A stretch of 64,000 bases of DNA from Chryseobacterium oleae (GTDB taxonomy: Bacteria > Bacteroidota > Bacteroidia > Flavobacteriales > Weeksellaceae). The notes under the pieces are model-generated. The model was not told the DNA's origin, did not search any database, and saw nothing but the letters and a program-made list of their open reading frames with translations. Positions 1-8,334 of the stretch are shown piece after piece; position 1 is the stretch's first letter; the number at the start of each line of letters is the position of its first letter. The DNA lies in assembly GCF_900115055.1 (NCBI RefSeq), contig NZ_FOVD01000001.1, positions 62,001 to 126,000 on the forward strand. Direction: 5' to 3'. A program made the position numbers and the translations under genes.

Positions 1-163
1 AGTCATGAGTGTTGAAGGTACAAAAGGCATTCTGTAATTTGGTGTATCCATAGTCAGCTTCTTATTTTTTACTTCATGGTCTAGTTGACTTAAAAAGAGC
101 TACCAAAATACACATTTTCATGAAATAAATAGGAAAATACCTCAAAAAATATCAGATACAATA
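1..163. other. Left edge, no gene seen
   Basis: AT-rich DNA at the window edge. No convincing reading frame, RNA gene or repeat is visible; a neighbouring gene may end outside the window. Confidence 0.4.
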
Positions 164-191
164 AAGGCTTCCGGGATTTTACGGAAGCCTT
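164..191 (-). terminator. Hairpin terminator of the permease gene
   Basis: A 10-bp perfect stem (AAGGCTTCCG with CGGAAGCCTT) and an 8-nt loop lie 26 bp past the permease stop codon. The T-tract on the minus strand is weak (TTTATT). Confidence 0.7.
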
Positions 192-216
192 AAATAGGGT
201 TAATACGGTAAAAAAA

Positions 217-1635
217 TTATGATTGATCTGCCGTCTTTTTTCTGTTAATGAAATAATAGACCGGAAGTCCCAGCAGGACCATTACAAATCCAGGCCAGGT
301 GTATTGCTGTTTGTAGATCAGAAGTAGTACACAAAAGCCTGTTCCTATCAGAAGATAGATAATAGGCGTTACCGGGTACAGCCATGTTTTATAAGGTCTT
401 TCAAGGTCCGGTTTTTTAAATCTTAAATAAATAACCCCGAAAACGGTAATCATGTAGAATAAAACTATCACAAAAGAGATCATGTCCAAAAGATTTCCGT
501 ACTGTCCGCTCAGGCATAATATGGAAGCCCATATTCCCTGCATCCATAAAGCATTTTCAGGAACTTCATTTTTATTATTTTTTTCTGCGGAATTAAAGAA
601 CATTCTGTCTTTGGCCATGGTTTGAAATACTCTTGCACCCGCCAGAATCAGTCCGTTGTTACATCCGAATGTAGATACCATCACAAGAACGGCGATAATT
701 ATGGTCCCCGCACTTCCGAAAATATTCTGAGATGCGGCTACCGCTACCCTGTCGTTCGTAGCAAAGGCAATACCGTCTCTATCCAAAGCGTTTAAGTAAA
801 CGTAGTTAACCGCAATATAAAGAATCATCACGGCAGAAGTTCCGTAGATCATTGATTTCACAATATTCTTTTTCGGGTTTTCTACTTCTCCGGAAACGAA
901 AGTTACGCTTTCCCAGGCTACAGAACTGAACACAGAACCTACCATTGCTGCTGCGATTCCTCCAAGCAGAGTCATTCCCCCGATAGGCTCCCAGCCTTCT
1001 TTAAGGAAATTACCGCTGATGTCTTTTTTAAGATTATTAAATGAATCCGAACCTAAACTGAAATTCTCAGCCAGATGCGAAAAATCAACCAAAATGAATC
1101 CTGCGGCAATCAAGCCTACTAAGGCTATGATTTTTGAACCGGTAAACACGTTCTGAAGCAGTTTTCCACTCTCAACGCCGCGTGTATTAATATATGTCAG
1201 CAAAAGAATAACGGCTATTGCCAGAATCTGTATCCAGGTGATTTTAAATTCTCCACTCTGAAAAAGAGGTGCCGCATCATTCAATGAAGGAACGAGATAG
1301 GCTGTAAATTTACCGAAAGCCATCGCCACAGCGGCAATAGTTCCTGTCTGAATCACCGTAAATAAGCCCCAACCATAAAGAAATCCCATCTTTTTGCCGA
1401 AAATCTCTTTAAGATAAGTGTATTGTCCGCCTGCCTTTGGAAACAGAGCCGAAAGTTCTCCGTAGCTGATAGCTGCAGCTACCGTCATCACTCCGGTGAT
1501 CACCCACACTACAATCAGCCAGTACCCTGATCCCAGGTTCCGCATCATATCAGCACTTACAATAAAGATCCCACTTCCGATCATAGAGCCCATTACCAAC
1601 ATAATGGCGTCCCAAAGTTTCAGTTTTTTTTGCAT
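217..1635 (-). CDS. APC superfamily amino acid permease
   Basis: A 472-residue inner-membrane protein with about 12 hydrophobic segments, the usual size for the amino acid-polyamine-organocation family. The first helix carries the family's unwound substrate-binding signature GSMIGSGIF near residues 16-24. It should import an amino acid by proton or sodium symport, or exchange; the substrate cannot be read from sequence. The open frame can be extended to a TTG at 1641, but the ATG at 1635 is chosen because a promoter box sits just upstream. It is a single-gene unit with a hairpin terminator behind it. Confidence 0.92.
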   Translation of the reverse strand: MQKKLKLWDAIMLVMGSMIGSGIFIVSADMMRNLGSGYWLIVVWVITGVMTVAAAISYGELSALFPKAGGQYTYLKEIFGKKMGFLYGWGLFTVIQTGTIAAVAMAFGKFTAYLVPSLNDAAPLFQSGEFKITWIQILAIAVILLLTYINTRGVESGKLLQNVFTGSKIIALVGLIAAGFILVDFSHLAENFSLGSDSFNNLKKDISGNFLKEGWEPIGGMTLLGGIAAAMVGSVFSSVAWESVTFVSGEVENPKKNIVKSMIYGTSAVMILYIAVNYVYLNALDRDGIAFATNDRVAVAASQNIFGSAGTIIIAVLVMVSTFGCNNGLILAGARVFQTMAKDRMFFNSAEKNNKNEVPENALWMQGIWASILCLSGQYGNLLDMISFVIVLFYMITVFGVIYLRFKKPDLERPYKTWLYPVTPIIYLLIGTGFCVLLLIYKQQYTWPGFVMVLLGLPVYYFINRKKTADQS

Positions 1636-1651
1636 AGTCAAGTATAGGCGT

Positions 1652-1659
1652 CAAATATA
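1652..1659 (-). promoter_or_regulatory. Bacteroidota -7 box (permease)
   Basis: The minus strand reads TATATTTG, a perfect TAnnTTTG match 16 bp before the ATG at 1635. No clear -33 TTG is seen. Confidence 0.55.
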
Positions 1660-1755
1660 ATCAAATCTGTCTTTCGTTTTGAAATTTGTTTAAAATTTAC
1701 TGCACCACCTGTTTTTTATCAACCATTTCTCAATTTAATATTCAATTTTAATTAG

Positions 1756-1763
1756 TACTTTTG
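1756..1763 (+). promoter_or_regulatory. Bacteroidota -7 box (DUF4920 gene)
   Basis: TACTTTTG matches TAnnTTTG and lies 15 bp before the ATG at 1779. It overlaps the alternative TTG start at 1761, arguing for the downstream ATG. Confidence 0.6.
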
Positions 1764-1778
1764 AAAAAAATATTAAAA

Positions 1779-2294
1779 ATGAAATTCAAGGCTATATTAT
1801 TTGCAGCAGCAGTGAGTGTTTCCACTTTAGCTTTTGCACAGGAGACATCACAGAAAAAATTCGGACCACCGGAAGGTAATGCCATTGTAGGTGATACGTA
1901 TGGAGCTGGAGTTGTTTCGACGTCCGAGTCTAAAGCCATTACCGTAGATAAATTAAGCAAGAAGCTTAAAAAAGATAACAAAAAAGTGGAAGGTGTAGCA
2001 GTGAAAGGAAAAGTAACTGATGTATGCGAGAAAAAAGGATGCTGGCTTACGATCCAGACTGAAGATAATTCTCAGTTTTTCGTGAAAATGAAAGATTATG
2101 CATTCTTCGTACCTACTGCTTTAAAAGGGAAAACTGTAGTGCTTGAAGGAACTGCAGAAAGAAAAGTAACTTCTATAGACGAACAGAAACACTACGCTGA
2201 GGATGCTAAAAAACCTCAGGCTGAAATTGACGCCATCACGACTCCTAAAGAAGAGATCAGATTTGTAGCCAATGGAATTAAAGTAGTCAACTAA
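1779..2294 (+). CDS. DUF4920 domain-containing secreted protein
   Basis: A 171-residue exported protein. Residues 1-20 form a signal peptide ending in AFA-Q. The rest fits the DUF4920 family: an OB-fold-like domain with the conserved CEKKGCW motif (Cys near 83 and 88), followed by residues rich in charged strands. The two cysteines might bind metal or form a disulphide; function is unknown. The extended frame starts at a TTG (1761) that overlaps the promoter, so ATG 1779 is preferred. It is monocistronic with a strong terminator. Identification is by motif only. Confidence 0.85.
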   Translation: MKFKAILFAAAVSVSTLAFAQETSQKKFGPPEGNAIVGDTYGAGVVSTSESKAITVDKLSKKLKKDNKKVEGVAVKGKVTDVCEKKGCWLTIQTEDNSQFFVKMKDYAFFVPTALKGKTVVLEGTAERKVTSIDEQKHYAEDAKKPQAEIDAITTPKEEIRFVANGIKVVN

Positions 2295-2314
2295 ATTTCG
2301 TTTTACCATACAAT

Positions 2315-2355
2315 AACGTCCTCAGAAAATAGTATTTCTGAGGACGTTTTATTTT
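2315..2355 (+). terminator. Terminator of the DUF4920 gene
   Basis: A 13-bp perfect stem (ACGTCCTCAGAAA with its complement at 2335-2347), 6-nt loop and a following TTTATTTT tract. It separates two convergent genes. Confidence 0.85.
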
Positions 2356-2370
2356 AAGTTTAATAATAAT

Positions 2371-3480
2371 CTAGTCTTCTATCGTAAATTCTGCCACAGC
2401 ATCCAGTTTCGGATATTTAGTCGGTGCCACGAATTTCTTTCCTGTACAGTCTATTTCTATCCAGCCTCTTCTTTTCTTCACGTCGCCCACTTCCATGACA
2501 AAAGGAACAAAAGATATCTCATCCTTTCCTTCCTCTATCACTTCACGGTACTGAACCGCAACATCCAGAATACATTCATGATCCGTATTCAGTCTTACAT
2601 TCCTGTAAATAATGTCGTAATGGGTTTCCTGATTCTCGGGGATCTCAAGGTATTTTTCCCAGCCTTCAATATCAGAGTTTAGTTCACTGATTGCTTTTAA
2701 TGCATAATATAAAGCTACTGTATAATATTTTCTGGTTCCCTTCCTTGGATAATCACCTGCGAAATGTCCTCCTTCAAACAAAATCGTAGGCATCCCTGCT
2801 TTGATAAAATTGTCTCCGGTAGAAGTCGGATAAAACTCATCAGAATATCTTCCGATCTGATTCGGGATCAATTCTTTTAAATGATCATAAATCTGTCCTA
2901 TAACCGCCATGCATTTTTTCCTGTTCTCCGTCACCGTACGCTCTATATTTTCCGAAGGTGCCAGAAACGAAAGTGTAGCAGGATGTATTCCGTCTGTGGT
3001 AAAAATCGTTCTCTGCTCGTGAAGATTTAAGGCATAATCGTAGGTATTGGAAGCAGCAGCTTTTTTAAGGTATTTAATCTCTGTACTTGACTCGTTGTGA
3101 AAGTCACGGTTGAGATCAATATCTGCAGCATTCAGCCTTGTCCATTTTTCAGATCCGTCAGGGTTTAGCATAAAAATAAAATCAAGCCTTATCTTACTAA
3201 AAAGATCTTCCTTCATTTCCGGAGCCTTATCCAAAGTTTCCAGGAGATCCAGCATCGCGTGAGTGGCGTTGGATTCATTTCCGTGCATTTGAGACCAGGC
3301 AAGAACTTTAATGGTTCCTGTTCCGATGCTTAACTGGTAAATAGGTTTATCTAAATATGATCTTCCAATCTCCTGAATATAACCGCTGAGATTGTTCTGT
3401 AGATAAGAAAATAATTTTTCAGGGGAAATATAGCGGTTTAAGAAATTAGGGTTTGGAAAATAGATCTGCTCAAAATTCAT
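2371..3480 (-). CDS. M14 family zinc carboxypeptidase
   Basis: A 369-residue protein with the M14 zinc site: HGNE (His66, Glu69) and a third ligand His about residue 154 in NLHEQ. The conserved DLNRDF substrate-binding segment and a Glu in FEGG near residue 236 complete the catalytic set. No signal peptide is seen, so it probably acts in the cytoplasm on peptides or amidated metabolites, as in the succinylglutamate-desuccinylase/AstE-like branch of M14. The first ATG is at 3480; the extension begins with TTG at 3486. It faces the gene-free region at 3481-4322. Confidence 0.88.
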   Translation of the reverse strand: MNFEQIYFPNPNFLNRYISPEKLFSYLQNNLSGYIQEIGRSYLDKPIYQLSIGTGTIKVLAWSQMHGNESNATHAMLDLLETLDKAPEMKEDLFSKIRLDFIFMLNPDGSEKWTRLNAADIDLNRDFHNESSTEIKYLKKAAASNTYDYALNLHEQRTIFTTDGIHPATLSFLAPSENIERTVTENRKKCMAVIGQIYDHLKELIPNQIGRYSDEFYPTSTGDNFIKAGMPTILFEGGHFAGDYPRKGTRKYYTVALYYALKAISELNSDIEGWEKYLEIPENQETHYDIIYRNVRLNTDHECILDVAVQYREVIEEGKDEISFVPFVMEVGDVKKRRGWIEIDCTGKKFVAPTKYPKLDAVAEFTIED

Positions 3481-3500
3481 TATCAATAATTTACAAGAGT

Positions 3501-3508
3501 CAAATTTA
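3501..3508 (-). promoter_or_regulatory. Bacteroidota -7 box (M14 peptidase)
   Basis: The minus strand reads TAAATTTG, a perfect TAnnTTTG match 20 bp before the ATG at 3480. Confidence 0.55.
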
Positions 3509-3767
3509 ATGATTTTTAGTCAAAAAATATTAGTTAACATTTGTAACCTTACCAAACAGCACCAACTGCCATTTTGTCTGTGGATAAAATTGTTAATTGA
3601 ATATAATCTAAACACCATATATTAACTAACTTAAATTCAATACCTTACAAAGTTTACATCAATCATATTTACAATATTGCTTTAAGTGCAGAAAAGCCTG
3701 TTAATCAGTAAATAGGCATAATATAACTAAACAAGATTAATGTGGAAAACTTAGGAAGTTATATATG

Positions 3768-3781
3768 TATACAAATGTAAA
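3768..3781. promoter_or_regulatory. Distal operator-like site
   Basis: TATACAAATGTAAA is the inverted form of the 14-bp element found next to the regulator gene, with one half-site imperfect. Confidence 0.4.
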
Positions 3782-3936
3782 TCACTGTTTTTTCGCCATT
3801 ATCTGTGAAATTCAATCTAAGTTTAGCTTTGATGTATACTCTTTCTATTGACAATCAGAAAATAAGAACTTATTAATAGATACAATCTAAGACAATTAAC
3901 CGTAAAATACTCATAATTAAGTGTTTGTATGTATAG

Positions 3937-3950
3937 TTTACGTTTGTATA
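3937..3950. promoter_or_regulatory. Distal operator-like site
   Basis: TTTACGTTTGTATA, 12 of 14 positions as in the perfect copy at 4289; an adjoining GTTTGTATGTATA looks like a further half-site. Confidence 0.4.
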
Positions 3951-4220
3951 CAGCAAATAAAGAGGTTTTATGGCTCAAAAAGCCTTTATTTCGTAGTAAT
4001 AGGCAATAATTATGAGTTTACATTTAAAAACATTAATAACCAGCTATTTACCTACTACTTAATGCGTAAATCAGCATTACTTAGCCATACCAAAATAGAA
4101 TGTTTAAAAGTAATTAGTTCTAAAAATTGATCAGCTTAAAAATGGTGTTTACTTTGTTAAATAGAGGTTTAAAGGAAATACAAACAGTTCAATTAACTGT
4201 CTTCAAGCTAATTACAACTA

Positions 4221-4302
4221 TTTACATCTGTATATTCAAAAAAACAAACATAGTTTACTTATGTAATTTGCTTATGTAAATTTTAATATTTACATTTGTA
4301 AA
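4221..4302. promoter_or_regulatory. Cluster of four 14-bp palindromic operator-like sites
   Basis: TTTACATCTGTATA (4221), TTTACTTATGTAAT (4254), TTTGCTTATGTAAA (4267) and TTTACATTTGTAAA (4289, a perfect 6-bp inverted repeat around TT) end 20 bp before the start codon of the helix-turn-helix gene. Symmetric half-sites of this size fit a dimeric repressor, probably the product itself. Confidence 0.6.
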
Positions 4303-4322
4303 ACAATTGACAACTTATTTTT

Positions 4323-4859
4323 ATGAGTTTAAACGAAAGAATTTCCAAAGTTATTGAGTATTCCAATCTCAGCCCTTCCGAGTTTGCAGATGCAATTGAT
4401 GTGCAGCGCTCTTCCATTTCCCATATTACTTCCGGAAGAAACAAGCCGTCTCTTGAATTCATCATTAAGATCAAATCCAGTTTCCCGGAGATTCTTTGGG
4501 ATTGGCTGGTTAATGGAGAAGGTGAAATGCTGAAGTCAGAATTGCCGGAAGTAGAATCGTCAACTGAAGAAAAAGCTGAAGATGGGAAAGGAAAGCCTAC
4601 TCCGCTCCCCGATCTGTTTACCATGATGAAAGATGATGAAGATTTCGGAGCAGAAGAGGAAATTGAGGCTGTAAAAGAGGGCCCGCGAGAATCGTTTATA
4701 CCGCCCCCATATAAGACTCGGGAAAATATATCAGATTCTCAGCGATTAGACAATTCGAATGAACAAATTATCAGTCAAGTCATTGGAAATCAATCAAATA
4801 AAATAAAACGCATCGTTCTGTTCTATGAAAACGGAAAATTTGAGAGTTTTGAGCCCTAA
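4323..4859 (+). CDS. XRE-type helix-turn-helix regulator
   Basis: A 178-residue protein. Residues 1-62 form a Cro/CI-type helix-turn-helix (SPSEFADAI-DVQRSSISHI-TSGRNKPS), the rest is acidic and probably disordered (residues 75-125), ending in a conserved-looking tail KIKRIVLFYENGKFES. This layout is common in flavobacterial chromosomal regulators of unknown targets. It reads away from an array of 14-bp palindromes that ends 20 bp before the ATG, suggesting autoregulation. No phage genes are nearby, so a prophage repressor is unlikely. Confidence 0.85.
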   Translation: MSLNERISKVIEYSNLSPSEFADAIDVQRSSISHITSGRNKPSLEFIIKIKSSFPEILWDWLVNGEGEMLKSELPEVESSTEEKAEDGKGKPTPLPDLFTMMKDDEDFGAEEEIEAVKEGPRESFIPPPYKTRENISDSQRLDNSNEQIISQVIGNQSNKIKRIVLFYENGKFESFEP

Positions 4860-4888
4860 AAAAAACCTGGCCAAAGAAATTGGCCAGG
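4858..4888 (-). terminator. Terminator of T9SS gene at 4919
   Basis: CCTGGCCA/TGGCCAGG stem with a 7-nt loop; the plus-strand A-run at 4858-4865 gives the T-tract on the minus strand. The A-run overlaps the stop codon of the converging regulator gene. Confidence 0.85.
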
Positions 4889-4918
4889 ATAAAAAATATT
4901 TGAAGAAGAAAACTAAAG

Positions 4919-5938
4919 CTATTGCTTTAATAGTTTTGTTATTTTAGTAAGTCCACCTTCATTCTTTATTTTCAGAATGTAATTTCCTTTAGGCAGATCT
5001 GAAACACTGTATTCTTCCGACCCCTGCAATGTTCTTACCAGCTTTCCGGAAGCATCTATAATTTCTACACTGCTTATCTTAAGCTTTTCAGGATTATTAA
5101 TTCTGAAATTGTCTTTTGCCGGATTAGGATACACCTGAATCCTGTTGTCATACTGCATCGTCTCCTGTGTACCCAGCGTGGTTGCGGTAAATGTAATAAC
5201 GAATGGCATGTCCAAAGGAACATCCGGAGCTGCTACAGGGTTTCCGGTATCTGTAATAGGCGCCCAGGTGCTCAAAATTGCATCAAATTGTTTAGCATTA
5301 AATGTGGGAAGCCCTCTGCTTCCTACAATCGTAACAGGCGGTAAAAAGCCCGCGCTTGCAGTCACTACATTTTGCAACTGATATTTTATCCAATAGGTTC
5401 CCGGGCTTAAAGTCTTAGGAGTACTTGCTGTAACTTTCCATATCTTTCTTACAGTAGTAGGTACTGCAGCAACCGGCACCGAAGTATTTCCTGTTCTGTA
5501 CATATTAGCATCTACTGCAGCACTGAATCTGTTGGTGGTATCATCTCCATATACACTTACAGCACCCGCTACAGAAGGATCTGAGCTGAACATATTTACC
5601 CTCACCGTATTAAAAGGAGCAGTTGCTCCTGCATAATTGGTTTGATAGGCAAAAAAATCAATGGTAGTGATTTGCCATGAAGATCCGGCAGGAACCGTAA
5701 AGTCATCAGCAATAAAAAAACTTGCTGTTGCCGAGCTGAAAGTTCCGCCCAATCCCAAGCTGGTATTGGATTCTGTTGTATTTCCGGTATTATTCTGAAG
5801 TTCAGACCATGTATATCCGGCAGGTGCTGCAGTACCTCCTTTAGAAGTTGCGCCCGTACTTAAACCGCCATTATTGTAGGTTTGGGAGAGGATAAAGTTA
5901 ACCGCCATTAAGGCAGCAACGAGTAATGTTTTTTTCAT
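4919..5938 (-). CDS. T9SS type A sorting domain-containing secreted protein
   Basis: A 339-residue exported protein with a signal peptide (residues 1-18). Residues about 265-339 are a type A T9SS sorting domain (IQVYPNPAKDNF, then LPKGNYILKI and a basic C terminus), so it should cross the outer membrane by the Por system and be attached to the cell surface or released. The middle part is a beta-rich, Thr/Ala/Pro-rich domain without a recognised fold. It has its own promoter and terminator. The function is unknown; an adhesin or surface protein is plausible. Confidence 0.85.
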   Translation of the reverse strand: MKKTLLVAALMAVNFILSQTYNNGGLSTGATSKGGTAAPAGYTWSELQNNTGNTTESNTSLGLGGTFSSATASFFIADDFTVPAGSSWQITTIDFFAYQTNYAGATAPFNTVRVNMFSSDPSVAGAVSVYGDDTTNRFSAAVDANMYRTGNTSVPVAAVPTTVRKIWKVTASTPKTLSPGTYWIKYQLQNVVTASAGFLPPVTIVGSRGLPTFNAKQFDAILSTWAPITDTGNPVAAPDVPLDMPFVITFTATTLGTQETMQYDNRIQVYPNPAKDNFRINNPEKLKISSVEIIDASGKLVRTLQGSEEYSVSDLPKGNYILKIKNEGGLTKITKLLKQ

Positions 5939-5961
5939 GTATTAGTTTTTTATGGTTTAAT

Positions 5962-5969
5962 CAAATATA
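5962..5969 (-). promoter_or_regulatory. Bacteroidota promoter of T9SS gene
   Basis: The minus strand reads TATATTTG, 23 bp before the ATG, with a -33 TTG at 5990-5992 (20-bp spacer). Confidence 0.65.
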
Positions 5970-6112
5970 GTAAATTGTAATCAAATAAACAACAATAAGT
6001 TAATAATTTTAAAACATACATAACATAACGTTAATTTTATAAAATTATCAATAATAGAATAAGACTATTGAAATGAATAACGAACAGCACTTTTTCCTAT
6101 AAATTCATCCAA

Positions 6113-6140
6113 CAAAAAAAGACCTGCATTGCTGCAGGTC
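6113..6140 (-). terminator. Terminator of proline dehydrogenase gene
   Basis: GACCTGCA-TTGC-TGCAGGTC hairpin with a seven-A run on the plus strand that becomes the minus-strand T-tract. Confidence 0.88.
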
Positions 6141-6163
6141 TCGTATATTATAATAAAGTATTC

Positions 6164-7330
6164 TTATTTTCTTCTTCTTTCAAGCTCTTTTTTAATCAGC
6201 CCAAGTTCTCTTCCCGTTTGTCCGGCTACAGACGTGTTCTCTCTTGCTCTTCTGGTAAGATAAGGAACAACATCCTTAACAGGTCCATACGGCAGATATT
6301 TAGCCACATTATAACCTTTATCCGACAGATAGAAGGAAATATTATCACTCATCCCGTAAAGCTGTCCAAAATAGATATGCGGATTGCCGTTTTCAATAGA
6401 TTTAGCCTTCATCTTATCCATAATCAGTTCTGAGGAAATCTCATTATGGGTGCCGAAAAATGCCGATACTTTATCCAGATGATTCATCACGAAATCAATT
6501 CCCGCATTATAGTTTTTATCTGAAGCTTCCTTAGTCGGCTGGATTGGGTCTGCATAGCCTTTTTCAGCAGCTCTTGCTCTTTCCTTTTCCATATAAGCAC
6601 CACGTACAATCTTATACCCGATAAAGTAATTTTTTTCTCTGGCTCTCTGAAGGTTTTCCTCCATATATTCCAGTCTTCCGGTTCTGTACATCTGGATGGT
6701 ATTCCAAACGATGGGCTTTTCCTGGTTGTATTTTTCCATCATCTCTTCACAAAGATGATCCGCCGCATCCTGCATCCAGGTTTCTTCAGCATCTACCATT
6801 ACTTTCTTGTCATGTTCATGGCAAAGACTGCATATTTCATCAAATCTTTTTACCACTCTCGCCCATTCTTCTTTCTGACTTGACGTCAATTCTGAACCGT
6901 TTCCTACTGCTTCATACAGATCAATTCTTCCAAAAGCTGTTGGTTTAAATACAATAAAAGGGATCGCAGGATTTCCTACAGAAAATCTGATGATATCTTT
7001 AATCTCTTTGCATACCGCATCGAAAGTTTCTTCATCCTCCTTACCTTCAATAGAATAATCGAAAATACTTCCCACTCCTCTTTTGAAAAGCTGTTTCACC
7101 ACCTTCATACTTTCTTCACGGGTTTCCCCTCCGCAGAACTGCTCAAACAAAGTGCTTTTTACAATTCCGGTCACGAAAGGAAAATTGTTGTGTACCGTAA
7201 AATTAAGGACAGAAGTTCCAAGGCTGGTAAGAGCCGGCTGTTCAATCATCTTAAACATCCAGTACGCCTTTCTCAATTGTGCATCAGACTTGTCTGCAAA
7301 TGCAACTTTAGTATCGTTAAAAATGGGCAT
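6164..7330 (-). CDS. Proline dehydrogenase
   Basis: A 388-residue stand-alone PRODH, the FAD enzyme that oxidises L-proline to pyrroline-5-carboxylate, feeding electrons to quinones at the inner membrane. Key family segments are visible: GYKIVRGAYMEKER (substrate and flavin contacts, about residues 240-253) and the C-terminal RRARENTS motif (about 363-370), whose arginines bind the proline carboxylate. No P5C dehydrogenase domain is fused and none lies beside it, so the second step must be encoded elsewhere. It is a single-gene unit. Confidence 0.93.
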   Translation of the reverse strand: MPIFNDTKVAFADKSDAQLRKAYWMFKMIEQPALTSLGTSVLNFTVHNNFPFVTGIVKSTLFEQFCGGETREESMKVVKQLFKRGVGSIFDYSIEGKEDEETFDAVCKEIKDIIRFSVGNPAIPFIVFKPTAFGRIDLYEAVGNGSELTSSQKEEWARVVKRFDEICSLCHEHDKKVMVDAEETWMQDAADHLCEEMMEKYNQEKPIVWNTIQMYRTGRLEYMEENLQRAREKNYFIGYKIVRGAYMEKERARAAEKGYADPIQPTKEASDKNYNAGIDFVMNHLDKVSAFFGTHNEISSELIMDKMKAKSIENGNPHIYFGQLYGMSDNISFYLSDKGYNVAKYLPYGPVKDVVPYLTRRARENTSVAGQTGRELGLIKKELERRRK

Positions 7331-7354
7331 TCCTTTTTATTAAATTTAGTTTTG

Positions 7355-7362
7355 CAAAGGTA
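7355..7362 (-). promoter_or_regulatory. Bacteroidota -7 box (proline dehydrogenase)
   Basis: The minus strand reads TACCTTTG, a TAnnTTTG match 24 bp before the ATG. Confidence 0.5.
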
Positions 7363-7394
7363 ATAATAACCTCAGTTTATTTAAAGAAAATTTT

Positions 7395-8324
7395 CTATAA
7401 TTTGCTCTCAATTCCGTTCAGCAGCATGGCAATAATTCCGACAAAAACCCAGAACCTTAATATATTGAGTGTAAAGAATTTACTTCTTCTGGATGAATCC
7501 AGCAACAGGTAAATACACAGGATCATCACAAACAGTCCCCCCGTAAAATAGTAAGCCATAAAACCTGAGATCCCTGTTTTAGCAATAAGTTTCATGGAAA
7601 CTGCCATCGTAACTATCAATAACGAAATAATGATTATCTGAGTATTTCTGGTTTTAAAATAGTTCGGAATGGTAATATAGCCAAATGCTTTGTCCACGCT
7701 TTTCGTCAGCATATCCTTGACAATATCGATGCACAGAAGAATCAGAAACAGAAAAATAGCCATCAGCACTACCTTCTTGGAAAAGGTTTCATAGTACACC
7801 ATCATTCCGAAAAAAGGATACAGTGTGAGACTTACAAAAGTGAGATTATTAATGATTAAAATCCTGCTCAGCTTATGGCTGTAAAACCACATAAAAAACT
7901 GATAAACAAGAAAGAAAGCGAAAACTTTATGGGAAATCATCCAGGCAACGCCAAGAGAAATAGCTGTCAGGACAAGATAAGCGTATAAGAAATATTTCTG
8001 TTTGATAAAGCTTTGAATCCTGGTACGGAAAGGTTTTACCACATGGTCTTTTTCAAGATCGTAAAACTGATTGATAATTCCGCCCGCCAGAATGGTTATA
8101 ACCGTACAGAAAATAATACCGTGAACTTTAAAATCGAAGACGAATTTTCTAAAGGTTTCATCCTGATTAAAAAGGAAAAAAGTAGAAACATACAGCGCAA
8201 AAGTAAGCAATATTGCTACAAAAAATCTTGCGCCGATCAGAAAGCCCACGAATTGTGAAAATCTGTAAAATATAGATTTAGAGACATAATTTTTAGATTG
8301 GAAAGTTTCTTTTTCAGAATTCAT
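7395..8324 (-). CDS. UbiA-family prenyltransferase
   Basis: A 309-residue membrane protein with about nine hydrophobic segments and both aspartate-rich motifs of the UbiA family: NQFYDLEKD (residues 85-93) and DIVKDMLTKSVD (200-211), which bind Mg2+ and the isoprenyl diphosphate. It should attach a prenyl chain to an acceptor at the inner membrane. The acceptor is not evident; menaquinone, glycerol phosphate or another small molecule are possible. It follows the mevalonate kinase gene by 10 bp, so both are likely cotranscribed. Confidence 0.85.
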   Translation of the reverse strand: MNSEKETFQSKNYVSKSIFYRFSQFVGFLIGARFFVAILLTFALYVSTFFLFNQDETFRKFVFDFKVHGIIFCTVITILAGGIINQFYDLEKDHVVKPFRTRIQSFIKQKYFLYAYLVLTAISLGVAWMISHKVFAFFLVYQFFMWFYSHKLSRILIINNLTFVSLTLYPFFGMMVYYETFSKKVVLMAIFLFLILLCIDIVKDMLTKSVDKAFGYITIPNYFKTRNTQIIIISLLIVTMAVSMKLIAKTGISGFMAYYFTGGLFVMILCIYLLLDSSRRSKFFTLNILRFWVFVGIIAMLLNGIESKL

Positions 8325-8334
8325 TCCAACCTAT

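Larger units (their letters stand above)
3481..4322. other. 840-bp AT-rich gene-free region
   Basis: No credible gene is present; the longest plus-strand frame (from a GTG at 3921) looks random. The region holds the M14 promoter, at least eight copies or half-copies of a 14-bp TTTACnnnnGTAAA-like element, an 8-bp hairpin (AAATAAAG 3955-3962 with CTTTATTT 3984-3991 enclosing GGC/GCC), and two DnaA-box-like 9-mers (TGTGGATAA at 3579-3587, TGTGGAAAA at 3741-3749). Confidence 0.7.

Noticed and set aside
3921-4130. 69-residue plus-strand frame from a GTG in the gene-free region
   Set aside because: No family resemblance, no ATG or promoter at the right distance, and it overlaps operator-like sites and a hairpin.
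4323-4859. Regulator considered as a prophage repressor
   Set aside because: No integrase, phage structural gene or attachment site within the window; flanking genes are chromosomal housekeeping genes.
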